NCBI GenBank assembly: GCA_964492555.1
Contig: CAZBKQ010000004.1
Coordinates: forward strand, 62,001-126,000
Direction: 5' to 3'
Source: GCA-2709075 sp964492555
Lineage (GTDB): Bacteria; Pseudomonadota; Alphaproteobacteria; MPNO01; UBA2964
Length of the DNA stretch: 64,000 nt
Positions 1 through 7,710 of this stretch are shown here, piece after piece; position 1 is the stretch's first letter; every line of letters starts with the position of its first letter. Both the position numbers and the translations under genes were made by a program. The notes under the pieces are model-generated. The model did no database searches. It saw nothing but the letters and a program-made list of their open reading frames with translations, and was not told where the DNA came from.

Positions 1-13
1 CATCATATTCATA

Positions 14-1882
14 TTGGATGACGCTGCGCGTCAGGGCGGCAATCCGGGCGCGCAAACCGAAACACCCGACAACACCGACAGTCCCAACCCGGACGCGCCC
101 GGCTCTACCGTGGCGCGCAAGGCGCAACCAAACCTTCCCGATTGGGGTTTGCAGAGACGGGATAAAACCGGTCGGGACGTTGCGCCGCCAAATGAGGACA
201 CGACGGGTCCTGTCGCGGTGGTACCCATAGAGAATTTGCCGGATCGCGTGCAGGAACGGCTGAAACGGCTCAAAGACGCTATCGAAAACAAGCGAAAGAG
301 CGCGCAGGCCGCTCCGGATACATCAGCGGGGTTGTCGCTGAATAATCGGCCTGACGATCAGAAGACCGCATCGGTTGGCAATCCGACCGGCGCCGCCACG
401 AGCCAGGCGGCCCCGACATCCAGCACTGGCGAGAACCAACAATCCGGGGTGACCGAACGCTCTGTCGAAACAGGGTCTCCGGACGTGCAACCCGTGGAGC
501 CAGGCGGGCAGGAATCCCGCGATCAAGCCACGCGTGCGCTTTCGCAAGTGAATGAGCGACCGCCCCGGGACAAACCGGACTCCCTGGCTGCCGATGCAAA
601 GACCGGCAACGACAGCCGGAGTCCCGAGAAGCCCGGCGCATCAGATACCGCGCCTACTGATCGTTCACCGATCGACAAAGAGGAAACTACGAAAAATGCC
701 GGGGCTTCCATACCCGCCCCCGCAAAAACAACGGAGGAAGAATCCGTCGGCGCGCGCCGCGGCGGCGGAACCTTTGGCGCCGGCGGGCCGGGCGGAACCG
801 GAGTCGAAGGCGAAGGCGCGCGCGGTGAATTGAGCAGAACGAGACAGCGCAAGGTGCCGACAACCGAAATAAAACCGGGGGTCCCGGTAGACTCTGTTGA
901 TGAATTACTGGAGCGGATGGCCGAGGCGCTGCCCCGTATCGGCCGCGACGCCAAGTTCGGCGTGGCCCGAGACGCACCGTTTGAGGTCCAACAGCGACGC
1001 GCTCAAAATTTCCAGCGCATGATCCGTGCCGCCCAATATGGTCATGCCAACGCCCAATATAACGTGGCGAGGATGCTGATACGCGGCGAAGGCACGACAC
1101 CTGACCTGCCGGCGGCGATAAAGTGGTTGGAGAAAGCCGCCGAACGCAATTATGAACGGGCGCAGCTCCTTCTGGGCTATATCGCCGCAGGCGGCGGCGG
1201 AAATCAGAAAAAAAATCTTGGCGATGCCGATTTCTGGTGGGCGCTTGCCGAACGCCAGGGAAGCACGGCGGCCAAACAGGCGCGAAAATTGTTGAGACCG
1301 AAACTGCTCTCCGGTGACATTTTACATTCACAACGCCGTCAGGGAGAATTCCGCCGGCTGTTCGATTTTCTTCCTAAACCATTCCGCGAGGTCGGCGGCG
1401 GCCACGGCATTGGCGACGACCTCATGGAGGCGGCGGCGGCGGGCGATACCAGGGCGCTGTTGAAAGCGTTGCTTCAGGGCGCGGACGTGGACGGGCAGGA
1501 CACGTTCGGCAAGACCGCAATGATCAACGCGGCATGGAGAGGGCGCAGCGAAATCCTCCGGATATTGCTTGATCATGGCGCGGACCTTGAGGTCGGCGAC
1601 AACAGGCGCCGGACACCCGTTATGTGGAGCGCCATCAACGGGCACGCGGACGTCATCGATGAATTGCTTGTGGCCGGGGCCGAACCGGATATTCCAGACG
1701 ATGAAGGGCTCACGCCTCTCATGCGCGCCGCCTCGAACGGCCATAAAAAAATCGTCGAAAGATTGATTGTCGCCGGTGCGGACCCGTTTAAACGCGACAA
1801 GGATGGAAGATCCGCCCTCGACCACGCCCGCCGCGAGGGGCACAAGGATATCATCGCCCGTCTCAAAGCCGTTAAGCGCTAG
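14..1882 (+). CDS. Sel1-repeat and ankyrin-repeat protein, 5' end probably outside the window
   Basis: The reading frame is open to the window edge; the first usable start inside it is a TTG at 14, so the true start is probably upstream. Residues 1 to about 290 are low-complexity, rich in Pro, Asp, Thr, Ser and Gly, and look disordered. About residues 336-425 hold Sel1-like (TPR-type) repeats, for example AQYNVARMLIRGEGT and AIKWLEKAAERNYERAQLLL. About residues 468-620 hold four to five ankyrin repeats, for example TPVMWSAINGHADVIDELL and TPLMRAASNGHKKIVERL. Both repeat types mediate protein-protein contact. No catalytic domain, signal peptide or membrane segment is visible in the part present. 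The function is unknown; a scaffold or envelope-associated adaptor is possible. The next gene, nadK, is 82 bp downstream on the same strand. Confidence 0.8.
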   Translation: MDDAARQGGNPGAQTETPDNTDSPNPDAPGSTVARKAQPNLPDWGLQRRDKTGRDVAPPNEDTTGPVAVVPIENLPDRVQERLKRLKDAIENKRKSAQAAPDTSAGLSLNNRPDDQKTASVGNPTGAATSQAAPTSSTGENQQSGVTERSVETGSPDVQPVEPGGQESRDQATRALSQVNERPPRDKPDSLAADAKTGNDSRSPEKPGASDTAPTDRSPIDKEETTKNAGASIPAPAKTTEEESVGARRGGGTFGAGGPGGTGVEGEGARGELSRTRQRKVPTTEIKPGVPVDSVDELLERMAEALPRIGRDAKFGVARDAPFEVQQRRAQNFQRMIRAAQYGHANAQYNVARMLIRGEGTTPDLPAAIKWLEKAAERNYERAQLLLGYIAAGGGGNQKKNLGDADFWWALAERQGSTAAKQARKLLRPKLLSGDILHSQRRQGEFRRLFDFLPKPFREVGGGHGIGDDLMEAAAAGDTRALLKALLQGADVDGQDTFGKTAMINAAWRGRSEILRILLDHGADLEVGDNRRRTPVMWSAINGHADVIDELLVAGAEPDIPDDEGLTPLMRAASNGHKKIVERLIVAGADPFKRDKDGRSALDHARREGHKDIIARLKAVKR

Positions 1883-1964
1883 GGTAGGACAAGGAACCGT
1901 TTGAATGTACTCTCTCGGCAAAGGACCAGCGGGACCGGCTGTACCAATCGCCGATTGATCAATC

Positions 1965-2732
1965 ATGAGCTTTGAAAAAATCTGCTTTGTGAGTTCCAGC
2001 GAGGAACGTGCCCGAAGCGCCGCGGTAAAACTGCGCAAGCGGTACGGCAATGCGCCGATTGAGGAAGCCGATGTTCTGGTTGTTTTGGGCGGCGACGGCG
2101 CCATGTTGGAGACACTCCACCGCGGTTTCGATAATGGACTCCCCATATATGGCATGAACCGGGGCACCGTCGGATTTCTGATGAATGAATATCGGGAAGC
2201 GGCACTGAAAAAACGGCTGGAGAACGCCCAGGTCGTAAAGCTGCATCCGCTGGAAATGACGACGGAAGACGTCGAAGGGAACAAAGCCCGGGCGCTCTGC
2301 ATCAACGAAGTCGCACTGTTGCGCCAGACCAGACAAGCCGCGAAGTTGCGTATCTCGATCGACAGGCAAATCCGGATGCAGGAGCTGATCTGCGACGGCG
2401 CACTGATCGCCACACCGGCGGGTAGCACTGCCTATAATCTGTCAGCCCATGGGCCGATCATCCCGCTGGGCGCCGAATTGCTTGCCCTGACCCCGATCAG
2501 CGCCTTTCGTCCCCGCCGCTGGCGCGGCGCCCTGCTGCCGTCGAATGTCAGGATCGATCTGGATATCCGCGAGCCCAAGAAACGCCCGGTAAGCGCGGTG
2601 GCGGACTATACCGAAGTCCGCGACGTAAAGCGTGTTACCGTGCGTCAGGAACGAAGCATAACGCTGAACCTGTTATTCGATCCGGAGCATAATCTTGAAG
2701 ACCGGATCCTGAACGAACAGTTCATCCCCTGA
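1965..2732 (+). CDS. nadK: NAD kinase
   Basis: Phosphorylates NAD to NADP with ATP in the cytoplasm. The 255-residue length is normal for the family. The diagnostic GGDGAML motif is at residues 42-48 (catalytic Asp44), NEVALLR at 114-120, and the glycine-rich CDGALIATPAGSTAY block at 143-157. The ATG at 1965 gives the expected short N-terminal beta strand (EKICFVSS); no good Shine-Dalgarno sequence precedes it. It lies 82 bp after the ankyrin gene on the same strand and converges with the small exported protein gene, 12 bp away. Confidence 0.96.
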   Translation: MSFEKICFVSSSEERARSAAVKLRKRYGNAPIEEADVLVVLGGDGAMLETLHRGFDNGLPIYGMNRGTVGFLMNEYREAALKKRLENAQVVKLHPLEMTTEDVEGNKARALCINEVALLRQTRQAAKLRISIDRQIRMQELICDGALIATPAGSTAYNLSAHGPIIPLGAELLALTPISAFRPRRWRGALLPSNVRIDLDIREPKKRPVSAVADYTEVRDVKRVTVRQERSITLNLLFDPEHNLEDRILNEQFIP

Positions 2733-2744
2733 CCGAGCCCCCTG

Positions 2745-3242
2745 TTATTTAACGACGATGCGGTAATCGGGCGTCGGATTCAGCGGGCAAGAATAGACAT
2801 ATTCCTGCCCGGCCTTCAGCGTAATTTCATAATCGCGGCATTTGCCCTTGAATAGCCCGCCACCGGAAACGCTCTGTTTCCAGGGGGTCAGGCTGGAATA
2901 TCCCTTTTCCCGAAGCCAGAACCCAAGCTGATGGGGCACATTCTTGTTGGTGACACGGAATACGTATTTTCCCGGCTTGAGGACCAGCGGCTTGGCCGCC
3001 TTGAGCCGGTCGCCGCCCGAAGCAGCATTGATCTTTTTGCAATCGTCAGCTGATTTTGGTGAATAGCCGTGATTGATGCCATTTTCCGATTCGAGAAACT
3101 GGCAGCCGATTTGTGTCAGGCTGACGATCTTGGCGTCTTCCGCCGCAGCCAAAGCCTGGCTGCTGTACCAGATATTTCCGGCCATCATCAGGCCGAACGC
3201 CGCGCCTGAAATAATCCGTGTCTTTATAGTCGTTCCTGTCAT
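2745..3242 (-). CDS. small exported protein with cupredoxin-like features
   Basis: I chose the ATG at 3242 because GGAGG lies six bases upstream and the resulting N-terminus (MTGTTIKTRI, then a hydrophobic run ending SSQALAAAED) is a classical Sec signal peptide with an ALA-type cleavage site. The frame stays open to 3320, but that extension has no ribosome site. The mature part, about 133 residues, has four cysteines, a VTNKNVPHQLGFWL strand-loop and a C-terminal YVYSCPLNPTPDYRIVVK. A His in a mid-domain loop and a Cys-x-x-x-x-Pro loop near the end resemble blue-copper-type cupredoxins, although the usual second His and Met of the end loop are missing. It is probably periplasmic. The family is not recognised with certainty and copper binding is inference. 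Confidence 0.75.
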   Translation of the reverse strand: MTGTTIKTRIISGAAFGLMMAGNIWYSSQALAAAEDAKIVSLTQIGCQFLESENGINHGYSPKSADDCKKINAASGGDRLKAAKPLVLKPGKYVFRVTNKNVPHQLGFWLREKGYSSLTPWKQSVSGGGLFKGKCRDYEITLKAGQEYVYSCPLNPTPDYRIVVK

Positions 3243-3362
3243 CCTCATCCTCCGAAAAAAACCACCGTCGCAAAACGGCACATAACGTGCCCTGCCCATA
3301 GATATGCGCGCGACCGCCATACAATCAATTCAAAGGCGGTTCACGTTCGGTTGAGGATGGGG

Positions 3363-3995
3363 TTATTGCAAAAACGCGGCGAGCAGCGCGGCACTGACAG
3401 CGGCGGGATCGGCTGCGCGCATGACCTCACCCATTACCGCGACACCGGCTACGCCGCTGGCACGGACATCGCCGATATTGCCGGTGGTAATCCCGGCAAG
3501 GGCGATTACCGGAATTTCCAATTCCCGAACAGCTGAGGAAATCCCGGCTAGTCCCAATGCCGGGCCGTAACCCGGCTTGCTCTGCGTCTCGAAAACCGGG
3601 CTCAAGGTGACATAATCCGCTCCCGCCCGGGCCGCCACCGCCGCATCCGCAATCGAATGTGCGGAATATCCGATCAGATTGTCTTCGGACAGTGACGCCC
3701 GCGCCGCGGCGACCGCGTCAATGTTCTGGAGATGCACGCCGGATGCGCCCGCCAGTCTGGCCGCTTCCGCGTCGCCATTAACGATGACGGAAGCGCCAGG
3801 CTCAACCGCCGCCAATATTTCCCGCGTCAGGGCAACAAGCTCCGCGCTTCCAATGCCCTTTTCCCGAACCATGAACCATCGGCAGCCGGCCCGCGATGCG
3901 GCGGCACAAATATCGGCAAGCGGCGCGCCCGCCTGCGCGCTATCGGTTATCAGCAGAAATGCCGGGTCCGGCAGCGATCGCGGCGGCCCAGTCAC
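3363..3995 (-). CDS. thiE: thiamine-phosphate synthase family protein (ThiE/TenI)
   Basis: Family role: couples the HMP-pyrophosphate and thiazole-phosphate moieties to give thiamine phosphate. With a GTG start whose last two bases plus A form the thiG stop (GTGA overlap), the protein is 210 residues, the usual ThiE length; the frame extends further upstream but inside thiG. Family motifs are VREK (43-46), GVHLQ (86-90), GYSAHS (109-114), TLSPVF (130-135) with Lys140, and PVIALAGIT (162-170). The usual N-D-R of the pyrimidine loop reads N-G-D here (VNGDAE, 72-77), so a TenI-like role is possible, but the position as last gene of the thi operon favours ThiE. Translation is probably coupled to thiG. 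Confidence 0.87.
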   Translation of the reverse strand: MTGPPRSLPDPAFLLITDSAQAGAPLADICAAASRAGCRWFMVREKGIGSAELVALTREILAAVEPGASVIVNGDAEAARLAGASGVHLQNIDAVAAARASLSEDNLIGYSAHSIADAAVAARAGADYVTLSPVFETQSKPGYGPALGLAGISSAVRELEIPVIALAGITTGNIGDVRASGVAGVAVMGEVMRAADPAAVSAALLAAFLQ

Positions 3996-4777
3996 AGATC
4001 GATCATGCCATCCAATGGCGTTGACGCTGTCGCGTAGAGTTTGCGGGGAATACGGCCGGATTCGAATGCCAGACGCCCGCCCTCGATCCCGAGCCTCATC
4101 GCCCGCGCCATCCCGACGGGGTCGCGCGCGCCGGCGACAGCGGTATTGAGCAAAATCCCGTCCATCCCGAGTTCCATCGCAAGGGCGGCGTCGGATGCCG
4201 TACCGACACCGGCATCGACAATCAACGGCACAGAACACTGTTCGCGAATTATCCGCAGATTATATGGATTGCGGATGCCCATGCCGGAGCCGATCGGCGC
4301 GCCGAGCGGCATCACCGCCGCGCAGCCGATATCCTCCAGCTTTTTGCAGGTGATCGGATCATCGTTGCAGTAGGGCAAAACGACGAAGCCCTTTTTCACC
4401 AACTCCTCGGCGGCGCGCAAAAGCTGTTCAACATCGGGAAAAAGCGTTTCGTCATCACCGATGACTTCCAGCTTCACCCAATCCGTTTCCAACGCTTCCC
4501 GCGCCAGTTCCGCCGTCAGCACCGCGTCACGCGCGGTGAAACACCCCGCCGTATTCGGCAGGAAGTGATATTTGCCCTTGAGAAGTTCGAACAACCCCTC
4601 GCCGCCACTCTCCAGACTGACCCGGCGGACCGAAACCGTGACGATTTCCGCGCCACTAGCCGCGACAGCATCCAGCATGACCTGCTGGTTGGGGTATCGC
4701 GATGTTCCGATCAACAGACGGGAGCCGAAAGTCTTCCCGGCGATCGTCAGCCCGTGATCGGCTACTTTTGCATCCAT
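3992..4777 (-). CDS. thiG: thiazole synthase
   Basis: Makes the thiazole phosphate ring of thiamine from deoxyxylulose phosphate, ThiS thiocarboxylate and dehydroglycine. The 261-residue length is normal. The Schiff-base lysine is Lys102 in DWVKLEVIGDD. Further ThiG motifs are RLLIGTSRYP near the N-terminus, TVSVRRV at 47-53, LPNTAGCFTARDAV in the middle, VMPLGAPIGSGMGI and VDAGVGTASDAALAMELG in the phosphate-binding region. It starts 3 bp after thiS and overlaps thiE by 4 bp, so the three genes are surely one transcript under the TPP riboswitch upstream of thiO. Confidence 0.97.
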   Translation of the reverse strand: MDAKVADHGLTIAGKTFGSRLLIGTSRYPNQQVMLDAVAASGAEIVTVSVRRVSLESGGEGLFELLKGKYHFLPNTAGCFTARDAVLTAELAREALETDWVKLEVIGDDETLFPDVEQLLRAAEELVKKGFVVLPYCNDDPITCKKLEDIGCAAVMPLGAPIGSGMGIRNPYNLRIIREQCSVPLIVDAGVGTASDAALAMELGMDGILLNTAVAGARDPVGMARAMRLGIEGGRLAFESGRIPRKLYATASTPLDGMIDL

Positions 4778-4780
4778 AAT

Positions 4781-4990
4781 TCAGCCTCCGCGCACAATAT
4801 GGACGATTTCAACCTTGTCGCCCGGCGCAATTTCAGTCTGGTCCCATTCGGAGCGCGGCACAACCGCGCCATTGAGCGCCACCGCCACACCCCCCTGCCC
4901 GGCATCAAGCCCGCGCGCGGCGAGAAGATCGGGAACAAGCCCGCCGTCAAAAGACATTTCCTCGCCGTTTACGCTGATGGTCACACTCAT
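4781..4990 (-). CDS. thiS: sulfur carrier protein ThiS
   Basis: A 69-residue ubiquitin-like protein that delivers sulfur as a C-terminal thiocarboxylate to ThiG. It begins MSVTISVNGEEM and ends HIVRGG; the terminal Gly-Gly is the site adenylated and thiolated in the family. LNGAVVPRSEWDQTEI is the typical central segment. It lies between thiO (15 bp) and thiG (3 bp). The adenylating partner ThiF and ThiC/ThiD are not in this window. Confidence 0.95.
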   Translation of the reverse strand: MSVTISVNGEEMSFDGGLVPDLLAARGLDAGQGGVAVALNGAVVPRSEWDQTEIAPGDKVEIVHIVRGG

Positions 4991-5005
4991 AACCGGATAA
5001 CCCTA

Positions 5006-6217
5006 CTATACAGACTCAGTCACGGGCGGCGCGGACGCGCTTGTCGTGAAGCGATCGACGAGAAAGGGTCTCATCAGATCAGAGACATCGCCCTCTCTGA
5101 TATAGCCCGCGATTTCGGACGCGGTAACCGGCGCCAGCAATATGCCGTTGCGGTGATGTCCCGTCGCCAGTGTAAGTCCTTCGATCGCCGACGGTCCCAG
5201 GATCGGTGCATCGTCGCGACTGGCCGGGCGCAGTCCCGCCCAGCTGTCGAGAACCGGCAAATCGTATATCCCCGGCAAGACCTCCCACGCCGCACGCAAT
5301 AACTCGAACAGTCCGCCGCCGGTCATTCTGGTATCAAATCCCATCTCCTCGACCGTGGCGCCGACGATCAGTCGCCCGTCACTCTTTGGCGCCAGATAGA
5401 CGTTGGAAACAATTGAATTTCCCGGCCCCCAGACCACGTGATCGATCAACGGCATCCCGTCAGGCATTTCGAGGGCGATCATCTGGCCCTTGAGCGGCCG
5501 CACCGGCGGACGCGCTTCATCGGGCATTCCGGGGATATTCCGCGACCAGGCACCGGCGGCGAGAACGACATGATCCGCGGAAATTTCTTCGCTATCAGCG
5601 CGAATTCCAACGGCGCGACCGGCTTTGATCATTATTTCCTCTACCGTGATATGTTCGCGCAATGTCCCGCCGGCTTTTTCGAAAACCGCGCGCAATGCTG
5701 CGGCGGCAAGCCGGTTATCCACCTGATGATCTCGCGGGCTGAAAATCGCCCCCGTCACGGCCCGCGCCAGATGCGGTTCCCTCTGCCGTGCCTCATAGCC
5801 GGAGAGCTTTTCGATTTCGAGACCGTTCCGGGTGAGGAATTCGTGTCGATGATCCAGCGCTTCCTGATCATCGCGGTCAAGCGCGACCTGCATGGTGCCT
5901 TCTTCGCGATAATCGACGCCGATGCCGGTTTCCGCCTCAAGCTCACGCGCAAATTCCGGCCACTGCTCCCGGCTCGCCATCGCCAGCGGCAACAGCATTT
6001 CCTCGCCATACTCGGCCTCGATCTGGGGCGCGAGCATGCCGGCAGCGGCCCAGGTCGCTTCCATTCCTGCCTCACCGCGTTCGAAAATCGTCACGGACTC
6101 ACCGGCCTGCGCGAGACGCCAGCCAATGGCCAATCCACAAATGCCGCCGCCGATAATGACGATCACTTTCCGCTCCACATACGCAATGAAAGCGCCGTCA
6201 ATCGAAGACGACGCCAC
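5006..6217 (-). CDS. thiO: glycine oxidase ThiO (FAD-dependent)
   Basis: Oxidises glycine to iminoglycine (dehydroglycine), the substrate of ThiG. The N-terminal FAD-binding motif is VIVIIGGGICGLAIGWRLA, followed by TIFERGEAGMEATWAAAGML, typical of the DAO/ThiO family; near the C-terminus WAGLRPASRDDAPILGP and TGHHRNGILLAPVTA contact FAD and substrate in the family. Two GTG starts are possible, at 6217 (403 aa) and at 6178 (390 aa); the shorter one puts the Rossmann fold right at the N-terminus, the usual arrangement, but neither has a strong ribosome site. It is the first gene of thiO-thiS-thiG-thiE, and the TPP aptamer ends about 30 bp upstream of the longer start. Confidence 0.92.
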   Translation of the reverse strand: MASSSIDGAFIAYVERKVIVIIGGGICGLAIGWRLAQAGESVTIFERGEAGMEATWAAAGMLAPQIEAEYGEEMLLPLAMASREQWPEFARELEAETGIGVDYREEGTMQVALDRDDQEALDHRHEFLTRNGLEIEKLSGYEARQREPHLARAVTGAIFSPRDHQVDNRLAAAALRAVFEKAGGTLREHITVEEIMIKAGRAVGIRADSEEISADHVVLAAGAWSRNIPGMPDEARPPVRPLKGQMIALEMPDGMPLIDHVVWGPGNSIVSNVYLAPKSDGRLIVGATVEEMGFDTRMTGGGLFELLRAAWEVLPGIYDLPVLDSWAGLRPASRDDAPILGPSAIEGLTLATGHHRNGILLAPVTASEIAGYIREGDVSDLMRPFLVDRFTTSASAPPVTESV

Positions 6218-6248
6218 GTCTGCTGCAACCCTTGGGAAATCCTTCCTT

Positions 6249-6327
6249 GTGACGGCTCCCTACGCTGGCATGAACCAGATCAGGTCCGGTGGGTTTGTTC
6301 TCAGTCCGGCTGGACACCCCAGGTCAC
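6249..6327 (-). promoter_or_regulatory. TPP riboswitch (THI box)
   Basis: Read on the minus strand, the aptamer shows GGGGTG, CTGAGA, ACCTGATCTGG, TTCATGCCAGCGTAGGGA in the canonical order. The ends GTGAC (6327-6323) and GTCAC (6253-6249) pair as P1. When thiamine pyrophosphate binds, such elements shut down the downstream gene; here that is thiO-thiS-thiG-thiE. The position close to the thiO start fits control of translation initiation, but the expression platform is not resolved. Confidence 0.95.
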
Positions 6328-6333
6328 TTCCTG

Positions 6334-6362
6334 AGAGTGATTACGGGGGCCGCGCCTGTCAA
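6334..6362 (-). promoter_or_regulatory. putative sigma-70 promoter of the thi operon
   Basis: On the minus strand a perfect TTGACA (6362-6357) is followed after 17 bp by CACTCT (6339-6334). The predicted start point falls within a few bases of the 5' end of the riboswitch P1 stem at 6327, as expected for a riboswitch leader. The -10 match is weak, so the exact hexamer is uncertain. Confidence 0.5.
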
Positions 6363-6474
6363 GTCGCGGTGACGCCACACCTCTCATGCATTTGAATGAA
6401 ATCCGTAACGGTCAGGCTTGACCGGTGGCACCGGACGATTAGTTTGAATCGCAGTAGCAACGATTTCCAATATC

Positions 6475-7704
6475 ATGTCCACTGAAGACCGTATCCTGAT
6501 TTCCGGTTCCGGCCCCATCGGCACCATCACCGGCTATTATCTCGCCCGTGAGGGCATTCCCGTCACCCTGTTCGATGCCGAAGCGGTAACGCCGCGCGAT
6601 CACCGTGCATCGACCGTACACCCGACGACCCTTGATATGATCGCGCCGCTGGGAATTACGGAGAAGATCATCCCGCAGGGAATCATCTCCGCGATATTTC
6701 AGTTCCGCGACCGCTTCGACGACCGCATCGTCGCCGAATTCGATTACGGCATGCTCGACGATCTGTTCGATCACCCTTATGCGCTTCAGGTCGAACAGCA
6801 CAAGGTGGTCAACACCACCCATGAGATGGCCGAAGGGCTGGAGACCTTCACTCTGATGCGGCCCTATGAAGTTATCGGCCATAAGCAGGACGCGGACGGC
6901 GTTACCGTCACCGTCAAAAACCTGGCGGGCGAAACCGAAACGCATCGCGGGCGCTATCTGATCGGCGCCGATGGCGGGCGCAGCGTCACCCGCAAGGATG
7001 CGGGAATCGATTTTCCGGGCTTTACCTGGGGCGAACGTTTCGTCATCGCCACCACGGAATATGATTTCGGAACCAGGCAAGGCGGTGCGCACCATTACCG
7101 CAACTATGTCGCCCACCCTGTGCAATGGTCCGCGCTGATCAAGGTGGCCGGTGATGATATGTCGGGCCTCTGGCGGATACTGATCCCGGCGCTCGATAAT
7201 GATGAATCGGGGCTGGAACAGGGCAGCCCGGAATGGGTGCAGCATAAATTCGTCGAATGCCTGCCCTATGAGGACGAATACAAGATCATCGACATCAACC
7301 CCTATAACGTCCACCAGCGTGTGGCGGAGACCTTTCATAAGGGCCGCGTGATGCTTGCCGGCGATTCCGCCCATGTGAACAACCCGTTGGGCGGGATGGG
7401 CATGAACGGCGGCATCCATGACGGGCTGAACCTCGCCGAAAAACTGGTCGAGATCTGGCGTGGCGAAGGCGATCCGGATGAATTGCTGCCGCGCTATGAC
7501 CGGCAGCGGCGGACAATGGCCAAGAAATATGTGCAGGCGCAATCCATCGCCAACAAGGAATTGCTGCAGGAGAGCGACATGAGTGAGCGCCGCAAGCGAC
7601 TCGATGGTTTAAAGGCGACATCCGAGGACAAGGAAGCCTGTCGCGACTTTCTAAAGCGCTCTTCGCTCTGGGCCATGCTGCGCGATGCGGAAGAGGTGGA
7701 ATAA
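6475..7704 (+). CDS. FAD-dependent aromatic-ring-type monooxygenase
   Basis: Class A flavoprotein monooxygenase of the FAD_binding_3 (PheA/TfdB/MhpA) type, 409 residues. The ADP-binding motif is SGSGPIGTITGYYLAREG near residue 10, the DG-type motif GADGGRSVTR is near 165, and the GD motif is VMLAGDSAHVNNPLGGMGMN near 295. Family members hydroxylate phenolic or related substrates with NAD(P)H and oxygen. It stands alone between the thi riboswitch and two MFS genes on the other strand, so the substrate cannot be inferred. There is no signal peptide, so it is cytoplasmic. Confidence 0.88.
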   Translation: MSTEDRILISGSGPIGTITGYYLAREGIPVTLFDAEAVTPRDHRASTVHPTTLDMIAPLGITEKIIPQGIISAIFQFRDRFDDRIVAEFDYGMLDDLFDHPYALQVEQHKVVNTTHEMAEGLETFTLMRPYEVIGHKQDADGVTVTVKNLAGETETHRGRYLIGADGGRSVTRKDAGIDFPGFTWGERFVIATTEYDFGTRQGGAHHYRNYVAHPVQWSALIKVAGDDMSGLWRILIPALDNDESGLEQGSPEWVQHKFVECLPYEDEYKIIDINPYNVHQRVAETFHKGRVMLAGDSAHVNNPLGGMGMNGGIHDGLNLAEKLVEIWRGEGDPDELLPRYDRQRRTMAKKYVQAQSIANKELLQESDMSERRKRLDGLKATSEDKEACRDFLKRSSLWAMLRDAEEVE

Positions 7705-7710
7705 AGCCGC

